Assembly (NCBI GenBank): GCA_030431515.1
Contig: JAUIIX010000031.1
Span: forward strand, 1-35,824
DNA from: a bacterium
Lineage (GTDB): Bacteria > Bacteroidota > Ignavibacteria > Kapaibacteriales > UBA2268
Length of the DNA stretch: 35,824 bases
Reading direction: 5' to 3'
Shown here: one piece after another, positions 17,672 to 25,932 of the stretch
How the letters are laid out: each line of letters opens with the position of its first letter
Position numbering within the stretch: position 1 is the first letter of the stretch
Made by a program: the position numbers and the translations under genes
Notes under the pieces: generated by a model
Databases searched by the model: none
What the model was told of the DNA's origin: nothing
What the model saw: only the letters and a program-made list of their open reading frames with translations

Positions 17672-18493
17672 ATGTATGATTTAACAATAGCATATAGAAT
17701 CTACCCTAAGATTTCTAAAGTTCCTGCCATTTATCCTGATAACAAGTTTAAAATGTCGGAGATTTGTCTAAAATCATTTCTTAATGGTTTGGGAAATTTG
17801 AATGTTAAAATTTTTATTATTTTTGATGGTTGCCCTGATGAATATAGAGATTTGTTTACTAATGAACTTTCAGGTTTTGATTATGAGTTTATTAATGTAG
17901 ATGGAATTGGTAATGGAAATACATTCAAATTGCAATTAGATTTATTGAGTAAAGCAGATTCCAATTTTGTTTATTTTGCTGAAGATGACTACTTTTATTT
18001 GAATAATTCTATTCTAGATCTCTTTGATTTTGCAAAAAATAACAATGTTGATTTTGCAACGGCTTATGATCATTTGGATCATTATAATCATAAATTACAT
18101 AAAGAAAGTAAATTAAAAACGATTAAGTATAAAAATAAAACTTATACGAAAAGATTAACTACAACTATGACATTTTTAGCTAATAAGAAATCTTTAATTG
18201 AATGTTATGACATCTTTGAAACGTATTCAAGAAATAACTGGGATAATTCAATGTGGTTGGCTATTACTTCTTCTAAATTAATAAATCCTTTTGAGTTTTT
18301 AAGATTGGCATTTAAAGATATTCAAATGTTAAAAATGTATGTAAAAGCATATATTTACACATCTAAATATTTATTTTCAAACAAGAAATACTCCTTGTGG
18401 ATTCCTAATTTAGGAACTGCTACCCATTTAGATAATAAATTCTTATCACCAGGTGTTGATTGGGAAAAAGAGTTTTCAAAATATTCTATATAA
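17672..18493 (+). CDS. Putative glycosyltransferase (GT-A-like)
   Basis: This 273-residue protein has no signal peptide. It begins with a GT-A-like strand (DLTIAYRIYPK), has FIIFDGCPDE (48-57), and then AEDDYFYL (103-110), whose acidic group could be the DxD-type metal site. Basic residues and KRLTTTMTFLANKKSLIECY follow. The overall pattern suggests a sugar transferase, but I do not recognise a named family. The ATG directly follows the stop of the family 2 glycosyltransferase, so the two are cotranscribed and probably act on the same surface polysaccharide. The stop codon overlaps a TAATTTTG element that may drive the next gene. Confidence 0.6.
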   Translation: MYDLTIAYRIYPKISKVPAIYPDNKFKMSEICLKSFLNGLGNLNVKIFIIFDGCPDEYRDLFTNELSGFDYEFINVDGIGNGNTFKLQLDLLSKADSNFVYFAEDDYFYLNNSILDLFDFAKNNNVDFATAYDHLDHYNHKLHKESKLKTIKYKNKTYTKRLTTTMTFLANKKSLIECYDIFETYSRNNWDNSMWLAITSSKLINPFEFLRLAFKDIQMLKMYVKAYIYTSKYLFSNKKYSLWIPNLGTATHLDNKFLSPGVDWEKEFSKYSI

Positions 18494-18498
18494 TTTTG
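18491..18498 (+). promoter_or_regulatory. Possible -7 element before the deiodinase-like gene
   Basis: TAATTTTG overlaps the preceding stop codon and lies 61 bases before the ATG at 18560. It has no TTG at the expected distance and would give a longer leader than the other promoters in this window, so support is weak. Confidence 0.3.
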
Positions 18499-18559
18499 AA
18501 AAGTTATAATATTTAACTAATTTAACATTTTAATAATTACAAATAAAACTATTTAATTT

Positions 18560-19222
18560 ATGAATAATGAAGAATTTGAAAAATTAAAATTTAATTTTAA
18601 TGACACTGAAGATTTGATAAACAATAGTACTGAATTTTATAAATTAATGCAAAATAGAAGAACTACAAGAGATTTATCTAATAAAAAAATACCAAAAGAA
18701 GTATTATACAACTTAATAAAAATTGCATCAAATGCACCTTCAGGAGCAAATATCCAACCTTGGACTTTTTGCTTAGTTACATCCGATGAAATAAAATCAA
18801 AAATTAGAGATGAAGCTGAAAAAATAGAAAAACTAAATTATGAGAAATGGTTTTCTGAACAGAAAAAGTTTGATTTACAATTTACAGGATTAGACTATCA
18901 AAAAGAATTTTTGACAGAAGCACCTGCATTAATTGTAGTTTTTAAACATAAGTATAGAATAGAAAATAATGAAAGTATTCCTAATTATTATCCTATGGAA
19001 TCTGTTGGTTTGGCAATTGGAATGTTGATTACTGCAATTCACTATACTGGTTTAAGTACAATACCTTACACTCCTTCTCCGATGAAGTTTCTTAAGAAAA
19101 TATTAAATAGACCCAGTAATGAATCACCTGTAATGGTTTTACCAGTTGCTTATCCAAAAGAAAGTGCATTAGTACCAATTATTACTAAGAAGAAATTAGA
19201 TGAAGTTTTAGTTGAATATTAA
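18560..19222 (+). CDS. Iodotyrosine deiodinase-like flavin reductase (nitroreductase fold)
   Basis: The 220-residue protein aligns along its length with the iodotyrosine deiodinase (IYD) branch of the FMN nitroreductases. FMN-site motifs are RRTTRDLSNKKIP (33-45) and NAPSGANIQPWTF (58-70). The three residues that clamp the zwitterion of halotyrosine in IYD are present with the same spacing: E90, Y94 and K115. The C-terminal half has EAPALIVVFKH, HYTGLSTIPYTP, and VMVLPVAYPKESALVP. IYD removes iodide or bromide from halotyrosines using reduced FMN; bacterial homologues are known, including one from the Bacteroidota member Haliscomenobacter hydrossis. The physiological substrate here is unknown. 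There is no membrane anchor, so it should be cytoplasmic. A MarR gene follows after 90 bases on its own promoter. Confidence 0.85.
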   Translation: MNNEEFEKLKFNFNDTEDLINNSTEFYKLMQNRRTTRDLSNKKIPKEVLYNLIKIASNAPSGANIQPWTFCLVTSDEIKSKIRDEAEKIEKLNYEKWFSEQKKFDLQFTGLDYQKEFLTEAPALIVVFKHKYRIENNESIPNYYPMESVGLAIGMLITAIHYTGLSTIPYTPSPMKFLKKILNRPSNESPVMVLPVAYPKESALVPIITKKKLDEVLVEY

Positions 19223-19250
19223 AATGTTTATAAGTATTTTAATCTTTATA

Positions 19251-19281
19251 TTGTAAGATATTATAATTTTATATAATTTTG
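19251..19281 (+). promoter_or_regulatory. Bacteroidota-type promoter TTG-N20-TAATTTTG before marR-like gene
   Basis: TTG at 19251-19253, a 20-base spacer and TAATTTTG at 19274-19281 match both consensus boxes. The predicted transcript starts near 19288, about 25 bases before the ATG at 19313. Confidence 0.65.
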
Positions 19282-19312
19282 GAATATTTTATTATACAAC
19301 TATTATATTTAT

Positions 19313-19762
19313 ATGAATAACATAGATATTGACAATACTTTATTTCAAATAATAAATGATGTATCTAAGGATATTAAAAAAAATTATTATAATGAATTAG
19401 AAAAGAATAATATTTCTTTGCCTATAGAGCAATTAAATGTTTTGATGTATATTAATAACAATAAAAATGTTAAACAACAAGATATTGCTGATGCTACAGG
19501 AAAAGATAAGACAACTATTACTCGCTTTCTTGAGACTATGATAAAGAAAAAACTTATTTTAAAGAAATCTTCGAAAATTGATACTCGTCAAAAACTTATA
19601 TCTATTAGTAAAAATGGTCTAGAAATATTAAACAAAAGCTTAGAAGTAACTTTCCAATTCAATAAAAATCTTGAAAAGAATTTTGATAAAAAAGATTTAG
19701 TGTTTTTAAAAAAACAATTAAAAAGTACTAGTTCTTTAATGGATCAAGAGTCTCTGTTTTAA
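19313..19762 (+). CDS. MarR family transcriptional regulator
   Basis: The 149-residue protein has the MarR layout: N-terminal dimerisation helix (IDNTLFQIINDVSKDIKK) and a winged helix-turn-helix at ~37-95. That region contains IEQLNVLMYI, QQDIADATGKDKTTITRFLE and the wing KIDTRQKLISISKNG. C-terminal helices close the dimer. MarR proteins usually repress a neighbouring gene and release DNA on binding a small aromatic ligand. The nearest upstream gene encodes the deiodinase-like flavoprotein, so control of that gene is a reasonable guess. The AT-rich region before the gene holds no convincing long palindrome. Confidence 0.9.
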   Translation: MNNIDIDNTLFQIINDVSKDIKKNYYNELEKNNISLPIEQLNVLMYINNNKNVKQQDIADATGKDKTTITRFLETMIKKKLILKKSSKIDTRQKLISISKNGLEILNKSLEVTFQFNKNLEKNFDKKDLVFLKKQLKSTSSLMDQESLF

Positions 19763-19935
19763 AATAATTTTATATTATTTATCAATTTATCTACACTTTT
19801 GTTTTTTAATATTAAATATATTTTAAAGCAATATCTTTATTTCTATGTATGTTATTAAGTGTGCAATAAAAATAATTGGAATTTAATTAAAATCTTTGTA
19901 TTATTGTGGCTTATTTAAAATCAAAATTAAAAAAA

Positions 19936-22900
19936 ATGTATAAGAATTTACCTGAAAAATTAAGTTATCCAGATTTAGAACAAGATGTTTTGAAATTCTG
20001 GGAAGAAAATGAAATTTTTAATAAAACATTAGAATTAAGAAAAGATGCTCCTTATTTTACATTTTACGAAGGACCTCCAACTGTAAATGGTAAACCAGGC
20101 ATTCACCACATGATGGCAAGAACTATTAAAGATGCTATTTGTAGGTATAAAACTATGCGTGGTTATTATGTAAGAAGACAAGCAGGTTGGGATACTCACG
20201 GATTACCCGTGGAAATTCAAGTAGAAAAAGAACTTGGTATTAAAGATAAATCTGAAATTCCGAATTTTGGAATAGATAAGTTTAATAAAGCATGTAGAGA
20301 ATTAGTTTATAGAAATATTGATATGGCTGAGGGTTGGAGAACTCTTACTACCAGAATGGGTTATTGGGTTAACTTAGATGAAGCATATATTACTTGTACA
20401 AATGAATATATCGAGTCTGTTTGGTGGGCTTTAAAGCAATATTTTGATAAAGGTTTAATTTATAGAGGATTCAAAGTTGTTCCTCAATCTCCTACTATTG
20501 CAACACCTCTAAGTTCACATGAGTTATCACAAGGATACAAAGATGTTCAAGATCCAAGTTGTTTTTTAAAAACAAAATTACTTGAATCAAAAATAAGCGA
20601 GATAGTTGGTAGCGAAATCTTAATATGGACTACTACTCCTTGGACTTTATTAGGTAATGTTGCTACTGCCGTAGGAGAAGATATTGATTATGTACAAGTT
20701 AAAAATGTTAGAAAAACAAAGGAATTAGTTGAAGAATTTACTTTAGTATTAGCTAAAGAAAGAATTTCTGTTTTAGAAGGTGAAGTTGAGATACTAAATG
20801 AGTTTAAAGGTTCTGAGTTAATCGGGACTGTTTATGAAGCAATTTTACCTTTTGCTCCTATTGATAGAAATGAGACTCCAAATGCTTTAACTATTATTGC
20901 TGGTGACTTTGTTTCGACTGATAATGGTTCTGGTATTGTTCACTTAGCTCCTGCATTTGGTGAAGATGATTATAGGATGTCTTTAGTTCATAATTTACCT
21001 TTTATTCAGCATGTTACTCCAGATGGTCATATTAGAGAAGGTTATGGAGAGTTTTCTGGTAGAGCTATTAAAAACTTTACTTACGAAGATCATAAAGAAG
21101 AAGGTGTTGATAAAGATGTTGTAATTTATTTGAAGAAAACTTTTAAAAATTATAGAACAACAAATGATTACCTACACAGTTATCCTCATTGTTGGAGAAC
21201 TGGTAATCCAATTATGTATTATGCTCGTGAATCTTGGTTTATTAAATCACCTGAGTATAAAGCAGACTTGATTAAATTAAATAAAGAAATAAATTGGCAA
21301 CCACCTGAAGTTGGGTCTGGTAGATTTGGAAATTGGCTTGAAGAGGTTAAAGAATGGTCATTATCTCGTGATAGATTTTGGGGTTCTCCCCTGCCGCTAT
21401 GGGTAAACGAAGATGATGAAAATGATATTATTGCTGTTGGTTCAATTGCTGAACTAAAAGAAGGTAAGTATAAAATGCCTGATGGAAGTTTAGTTTCATT
21501 AGAAGAATCTGGTGAAGAAATTGATTTGCATAGACCTTTTGTGGATCATGTTGTATTTGAAAGAAATGGTAAGAAATTTTATAGAGTGCCAGAAGTTATT
21601 GATGTTTGGTTTGACTCTGGTGCAATGCCATTCGCTCAATTGCATTATCCTTTTGAAAATAAGGAATTATTTGAAAAATCATTTCCTGCTGATTTTATTG
21701 CTGAAGGGATTGACCAAACTAGAGGATGGTTTTATACTTTGCACAATATTTCTACTGCTTTATTTAATAAACCAGCATATAAGAATATTGTTGTTAATGA
21801 ATTAATATTAGATAAGAATGGTGTTAAGATGTCTAAGAGATTAGGCAATACTATAGACCCATTTGAAGTTATGGATAATTTAGGTGCTGATGCAGTTAGG
21901 TGGTATTTATTTGTAAATAATCCTCCTTGGAAAACTACTTTATTCAATACTGATGATATTGCAAAAACAGTTATTAGTGATTTCTTTAGATCATTAACTA
22001 ATACTTATGCTTTCTTTACTTTGTATGCTAATATTGATGATTTTACAGGAAATGAAGACTTTATTCCTATTAATGAAAGACCTGAAATTGATAAATGGAT
22101 AATTTCACGTTCTAATTCTGTTCTTAGTCAATTTATTGAATTAATGGATGCTTATGAATTAACTAAAGCACATAGATTAATTCAAGAATTTGCTATAAAT
22201 GAATTGTCAAATTGGTATATTAGAAGAAATAGAAGACGTTTTTGGAAAGGGAAAATAGATAAAGATAAAATAGCTGCTTATCAAACTTTAAAAGAAGTTT
22301 TGGTAAATATTTTAACTATGTCTGCTTCAACTGCTCCTTTTTTAAGTGAAAATTTATATTTGAGACTTAGAACTGAAAATGATCCTATTTCAATTCATTT
22401 ATATGATTTACCAAATCCTGATAAGAGTTTGATTGATGTTGATTTGGAACGTAGAATGGACATAGCTCAAAAGATTGTATTTTTATCACGTTCTTTACGT
22501 GAAAAAGAAAATATAAAAACTAGACAAGCGTTAAAAAGAATTTTAGTTCCTGTTATGAATGAAATTCAAAAAAATGATATTATTTCAGTTGAAAAAATTA
22601 TTTTAGAAGAAATAAACGTTAAAAGTATCGAGTTTGTTACTGAAGAAACTTCAAATGTAATTAGTAGAAAAGCTAAAGGTAATTTTAGATCATTAGGTAA
22701 ACGATATGGTAAAACAACAAATTTAGTTGCAAATGCTATAAAAGATTTAAGTAATGAGGATATTATTAACTTGGAAAAAGGCGACACTTTAACTTTGAAA
22801 TTGAAAGATTTTGATGCAGAAATTACTTTTGAAGATATTGAGATATTAAGTGAAGATATAAAAGGATGGAGCGTTGCTTCTGAGCATGGAATAACTGTTG

Positions 22901-23187
22901 CTTTAGATACTGAATTAACTCAAGAACTTATTAATGAAGGTATTTCAAGAGAATTTGTTAATAGAGTACAAAACTTAAGAAAAGATTTGGGATTTGAAGT
23001 AACTGACAGAATAGTTATTTCATATAATGCAACGGAGAAAATAAATGATGCTTTAGTATCTGAAAAGGAATATATTTGTAATGAAACATTATCTTTAAAT
23101 ATCGAATTTGATGAAAATTTACAAGAGGCAAATGAAGTTGAAATATTAGATGAAAAATTATTAATTAAAATTGAAAAACAAAATTAA
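19936..23187 (+). CDS. ileS: Isoleucyl-tRNA synthetase, type 2 with GIHH motif
   Basis: Class I synthetase that charges tRNA-Ile in the cytoplasm. The N-terminus FWEENEIF and FYEGPPTVNGKPGIHHMMAR contain the nucleotide-binding HxGH motif in inverted form, G-I-H-H (residues 55-58 from the ATG). YKTMRGYYVRRQAGWDTHGL follows. The editing domain is recognisable from ILIWTTTPWTLLGN and GSGIVHLAPAFGEDDY. The second ATP motif is KMSKRLGN. The long C-terminal half lacks the cysteine zinc site of type 1 enzymes. I prefer ATG 19936 (MYKNLPEKLSYPD); a GTG at 19906 would add ten Lys-rich residues. It is followed after 22 bases by the TraR/DksA-like gene. Confidence 0.95.
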   Translation: MYKNLPEKLSYPDLEQDVLKFWEENEIFNKTLELRKDAPYFTFYEGPPTVNGKPGIHHMMARTIKDAICRYKTMRGYYVRRQAGWDTHGLPVEIQVEKELGIKDKSEIPNFGIDKFNKACRELVYRNIDMAEGWRTLTTRMGYWVNLDEAYITCTNEYIESVWWALKQYFDKGLIYRGFKVVPQSPTIATPLSSHELSQGYKDVQDPSCFLKTKLLESKISEIVGSEILIWTTTPWTLLGNVATAVGEDIDYVQVKNVRKTKELVEEFTLVLAKERISVLEGEVEILNEFKGSELIGTVYEAILPFAPIDRNETPNALTIIAGDFVSTDNGSGIVHLAPAFGEDDYRMSLVHNLPFIQHVTPDGHIREGYGEFSGRAIKNFTYEDHKEEGVDKDVVIYLKKTFKNYRTTNDYLHSYPHCWRTGNPIMYYARESWFIKSPEYKADLIKLNKEINWQPPEVGSGRFGNWLEEVKEWSLSRDRFWGSPLPLWVNEDDENDIIAVGSIAELKEGKYKMPDGSLVSLEESGEEIDLHRPFVDHVVFERNGKKFYRVPEVIDVWFDSGAMPFAQLHYPFENKELFEKSFPADFIAEGIDQTRGWFYTLHNISTALFNKPAYKNIVVNELILDKNGVKMSKRLGNTIDPFEVMDNLGADAVRWYLFVNNPPWKTTLFNTDDIAKTVISDFFRSLTNTYAFFTLYANIDDFTGNEDFIPINERPEIDKWIISRSNSVLSQFIELMDAYELTKAHRLIQEFAINELSNWYIRRNRRRFWKGKIDKDKIAAYQTLKEVLVNILTMSASTAPFLSENLYLRLRTENDPISIHLYDLPNPDKSLIDVDLERRMDIAQKIVFLSRSLREKENIKTRQALKRILVPVMNEIQKNDIISVEKIILEEINVKSIEFVTEETSNVISRKAKGNFRSLGKRYGKTTNLVANAIKDLSNEDIINLEKGDTLTLKLKDFDAEITFEDIEILSEDIKGWSVASEHGITVALDTELTQELINEGISREFVNRVQNLRKDLGFEVTDRIVISYNATEKINDALVSEKEYICNETLSLNIEFDENLQEANEVEILDEKLLIKIEKQN

Positions 23188-23209
23188 AGAAAACTGAGAG
23201 GTTTATATT

Positions 23210-23638
23210 ATGGCTAAGAATAAAATAATCCAATACTCTGATGCAGAATTAGAAGTATTTAGAAAGAATATTATGATGTCGAAAGATGAGACTTTAGACG
23301 AAATTTCTATGTTAAAAGATAGATTAGAAGATTTGAATAGTAGCAACTCTGCAGAAGAAACAAGTACTTATGGTATGCACATGGGTGACCAAGGTAATGA
23401 AGCTCAAGAGATGGAAAAAACTTATGCTCAAATACAAAGAATGAATGATTATCTTAAAAAATTAGATGAAGCTTTAGAAAGAATTGATAATAAAGTTTAT
23501 GGAATATGTAAGGAATGTAGTATATTAATTGCAAAAGAAAGACTATTAGCAGTTCCTGTAACTACACTGTCTGCATCTTTTAAAATCCATCAAAAATGTC
23601 CAGATGATGGAATTGATAGGATTCAACCTTTAGGATAA
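23210..23638 (+). CDS. TraR/DksA-family protein with half zinc finger
   Basis: This 142-residue protein has the family's helical coiled region (~20-95) and the C-terminal finger block YGICKECSILIAKERLLAVP. The first Cys pair is present (C100, C103). The second pair is lost: S121 and F124 occupy those positions, though a lone C130 follows. Family members bind the secondary channel of RNA polymerase or act as small zinc-finger regulators. Bacteroidota homologues often have reduced fingers, so function is probably retained. A clear ribosome-binding site (GAGAGG, eight bases before the ATG) is present, which is uncommon in this window. It sits between ileS and the uracil-DNA glycosylase gene, with one base to the latter. 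Confidence 0.85.
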   Translation: MAKNKIIQYSDAELEVFRKNIMMSKDETLDEISMLKDRLEDLNSSNSAEETSTYGMHMGDQGNEAQEMEKTYAQIQRMNDYLKKLDEALERIDNKVYGICKECSILIAKERLLAVPVTTLSASFKIHQKCPDDGIDRIQPLG

Positions 23639-23639
23639 A

Positions 23640-24398
23640 ATGAGTGAGTTAATAAATAAGATTTATGCCAATTTGAATTATCAAAAGCAATTTGGTAATT
23701 TACTTTATGTAGATAAAGATGTAAAAGTAAAAGATTTGAAAAATGAATTTATCAATGAGGAAGTTGTTATTAAAAAAGAAGTAAAAAGTAATAATATTAG
23801 CAAAAATTCTGTTAATAAAAATTGGGATAAATCAGAATCATTAGATATTTTAAGGTCAAATATCCATAATTGTATGGAATGTGAGTTAGGTGCTACTCGT
23901 AAAAGCTTTGTTTTTGGCTCAGGAGACCCAAAATCAAAAATATTGATAATAGGTGAAGCTCCAGGTGCAGATGAAGATGAACAAGGTGTTCCATTTATTG
24001 GAAGAGCTGGAAAACTACTCACTAAAATATTAGAAGCTATAAATTTTAGTAGAGATGAAGTCTATATCGCTAATATTATTAAATGCCGCCCTCCTGAAAA
24101 TAGAAGACCGACTAAAGATGAAGTGGATCAATGTGAACCATATCTGAAAAAACAAATTGAACTATTAAATCCTGAATTTATTCTTGCTTTAGGACTTACT
24201 GCTGTAAACACTTTATTGAAGGGTGATTATAAAATGAAAGATGTAAGAGGTAAGGTACTTGAATATGAAGGTAGAAAGCTTTTAATTACTTATCACCCAG
24301 CTGCTCTATTACGTAATCCCACTTGGAAAAGACAAGCTTGGGAAGATGTAAAACAATTGAGAGCAATGTATGATGAGTATATGGGGAAGAATAGTTAA
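23640..24398 (+). CDS. Family 4 (Fe-S) uracil-DNA glycosylase
   Basis: The enzyme excises uracil from DNA at the start of base-excision repair. The conserved core starts at about residue 78: GEAPGADEDEQG with PFIGRAG (105-124) is the catalytic/uracil pocket, and HPAALLRNP (219-227) is the DNA-intercalation motif. Four cysteines fit the iron-sulfur cluster of family 4: C78, C81, C149 and C165. An N-terminal extension of ~75 Lys/Asn-rich residues of unknown purpose precedes the core. The ATG follows the TraR/DksA-like stop by one base, so they are cotranslated. The symbol udg is often used, but subfamily naming varies. Confidence 0.92.
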   Translation: MSELINKIYANLNYQKQFGNLLYVDKDVKVKDLKNEFINEEVVIKKEVKSNNISKNSVNKNWDKSESLDILRSNIHNCMECELGATRKSFVFGSGDPKSKILIIGEAPGADEDEQGVPFIGRAGKLLTKILEAINFSRDEVYIANIIKCRPPENRRPTKDEVDQCEPYLKKQIELLNPEFILALGLTAVNTLLKGDYKMKDVRGKVLEYEGRKLLITYHPAALLRNPTWKRQAWEDVKQLRAMYDEYMGKNS

Positions 24399-24496
24399 TT
24401 TGTTAGAAATTAATTGAAATTATAATTATCTTATCAATTTATAAACATTTTTGTAGTTTTATCAAGTTTATTTAATATTAATATAAATAAATTTGT

Positions 24497-24504
24497 TAAT
24501 TTTG
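24497..24504 (+). promoter_or_regulatory. -7 element (TAATTTTG) before lpxC-fabZ
   Basis: TAATTTTG matches TAnnTTTG and predicts a leader of about 22 nt before the ATG at 24533. No TTG lies at 17-23 bases upstream. It probably drives the whole lpxC to radA run. Confidence 0.5.
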
Positions 24505-24532
24505 AAATATTTTTATTTTCTTTGAGAATTTA

Positions 24533-25927
24533 ATGGAAAAACAGAAAACCGTAAAAAATCCAGCTTCATTTGAGGGAGTAGGGTTACATACGGGAAATAA
24601 ATCAACAATTACTTTTAATCCAGCACCTACTAATTATGGTTTGAGATTTATAAGAATAGATGTTGATTCTAACTTTGAAATACCGGCTTTAGTTGATTAT
24701 GTAGTTGATTTGTCGAGGGGTACCACTTTAGGTATAAATGGGATTGAAGTTCATACAGTAGAACATGTATTGTCTGCTTTAACAGGTTTGGGGATTGATA
24801 ATTGCAGAATTGAATTATCAGCAAATGAACCACCTGTTGGTGATGGAAGTGCTATGCCTTATGTTAATACTCTATTAGAAGCGGGGATTGTAGAACAAGA
24901 TAAAGAAATTGAAGTTTTTAATCTTAAAGAAATGATAAGATTTAAAAATGACGATAAAGAAATTGAAATAGTTGCTTTACCTAATGAAGATTATAGATTA
25001 ACAGTCTTAGTTGATTATGCTAATCCTGCATTAGGTAGCCAACATACTGGTTTGTTTGATTTTAAAAATGAATTTGTACCAGAATTTGCTTCGGCACGTA
25101 CTTTTTGTTTTTTAACTGAATTACAATATTTACATAAATCAGGTTTGATTAAAGGCGGTTCTTTAGAGTCTGGTGTAGTTATTGAAGACAAAGCAGTAAG
25201 TAATGACGAACTTAACGAAATAAAAGATATTTTTAATTTAGATGTTGCTCCTGTAAAAGGAACAAATGGAATCTTAAACAATACTGAATTAAGATATAGA
25301 AATGAACCTGCAAGACATAAATTGCTTGACATGATTGGTGATTTGACTTTAATTGGTGTTAGAATAAATGCACAAATTATGGCTGCAAGACCTGGACACG
25401 CAAGTAATATAGAAGTAGCAAAGAAAATAAGGGAGCAATATTTGAAATACAAAGATAAAGAAAAACTTATGCCTAATGTTGATAACTATTATAATATTCA
25501 ACAGATTCTTGAAATTCTTCCTCATAGATACCCTTTTCTACTTGTAGATAGAGTATTAGATTATAATGAAGAAGAGTCTTTAATGACTGCATTGAAAAAT
25601 GTTTCATTTAATGAACCATATTTTCCAGGACATTTTCCAGAAAAACCTATTATGCCAGGAGTACTTATACTTGAAGCAATGGCTCAAGTTGGAGGTATAT
25701 TAATTTATGTATCTCAAGATAAAAAAGTTACAGAAGGTAAAAAAGCATTTTTTATGACAGTGAATAATGCTAAATTTAGAAAACCAATAGTACCTGGTGA
25801 TCAGATTATTATGAAAGTAAAACTTGTTCAAAAAAAATTAGGGGCTTTTAAGTTTGAAGCAGTTGCTTATGTTGATGATGGCATAGTAGCTCAAGCTGAA
25901 CTTCAAGCCGCTTTAGTAGAGGGTTAA
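24533..25927 (+). CDS. lpxC-fabZ: LpxC-FabZ fusion: UDP-acyl-GlcNAc deacetylase / hydroxyacyl-ACP dehydratase
   Basis: This bifunctional cytoplasmic enzyme works in lipid A and fatty-acid synthesis. Residues 1-~305 are LpxC, with the N-terminal FEGVGLHTG, zinc ligands H78 (HTVEH), H262 and D266 ([10 protein letters not shown]), and catalytic H289 (GHASN). Residues ~318-464 are FabZ, with [13 protein letters not shown] and active-site H367 (FPGHFP) and E381 (ILEAMAQ), 14 residues apart as in E. coli. The fusion is characteristic of Bacteroidota, Chlorobi and relatives and couples lipid A commitment to supply of the 3-hydroxyacyl chain. lpxA follows after 5 bases. Confidence 0.97.
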   Translation: MEKQKTVKNPASFEGVGLHTGNKSTITFNPAPTNYGLRFIRIDVDSNFEIPALVDYVVDLSRGTTLGINGIEVHTVEHVLSALTGLGIDNCRIELSANEPPVGDGSAMPYVNTLLEAGIVEQDKEIEVFNLKEMIRFKNDDKEIEIVALPNEDYRLTVLVDYANPALGSQHTGLFDFKNEFVPEFASARTFCFLTELQYLHKSGLIKGGSLESGVVIEDKAVSNDELNEIKDIFNLDVAPVKGTNGILNNTELRYRNEPARHKLLDMIGDLTLIGVRINAQIMAARPGHASNIEVAKKIREQYLKYKDKEKLMPNVDNYYNIQQILEILPHRYPFLLVDRVLDYNEEESLMTALKNVSFNEPYFPGHFPEKPIMPGVLILEAMAQVGGILIYVSQDKKVTEGKKAFFMTVNNAKFRKPIVPGDQIIMKVKLVQKKLGAFKFEAVAYVDDGIVAQAELQAALVEG

Positions 25928-25932
25928 TTTAT

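Noticed and set aside
19260-19277. ATTATA / TATAAT inverted repeat overlapping the marR-like promoter, as a possible MarR operator
   Set aside because: Six A/T-only pairs are expected by chance in such AT-rich intergenic DNA.
19758-19785. Hairpin after the marR-like gene (AAATAAT with ATTATTT)
   Set aside because: The stem contains only A-T pairs and is not followed by a clean T-run, so it does not support a terminator call.
24399-24532. Possible riboswitch or small RNA before lpxC-fabZ
   Set aside because: The 134 bases are A/T-rich with no stable GC-containing stem or known riboswitch core; only the TAATTTTG element is supported.
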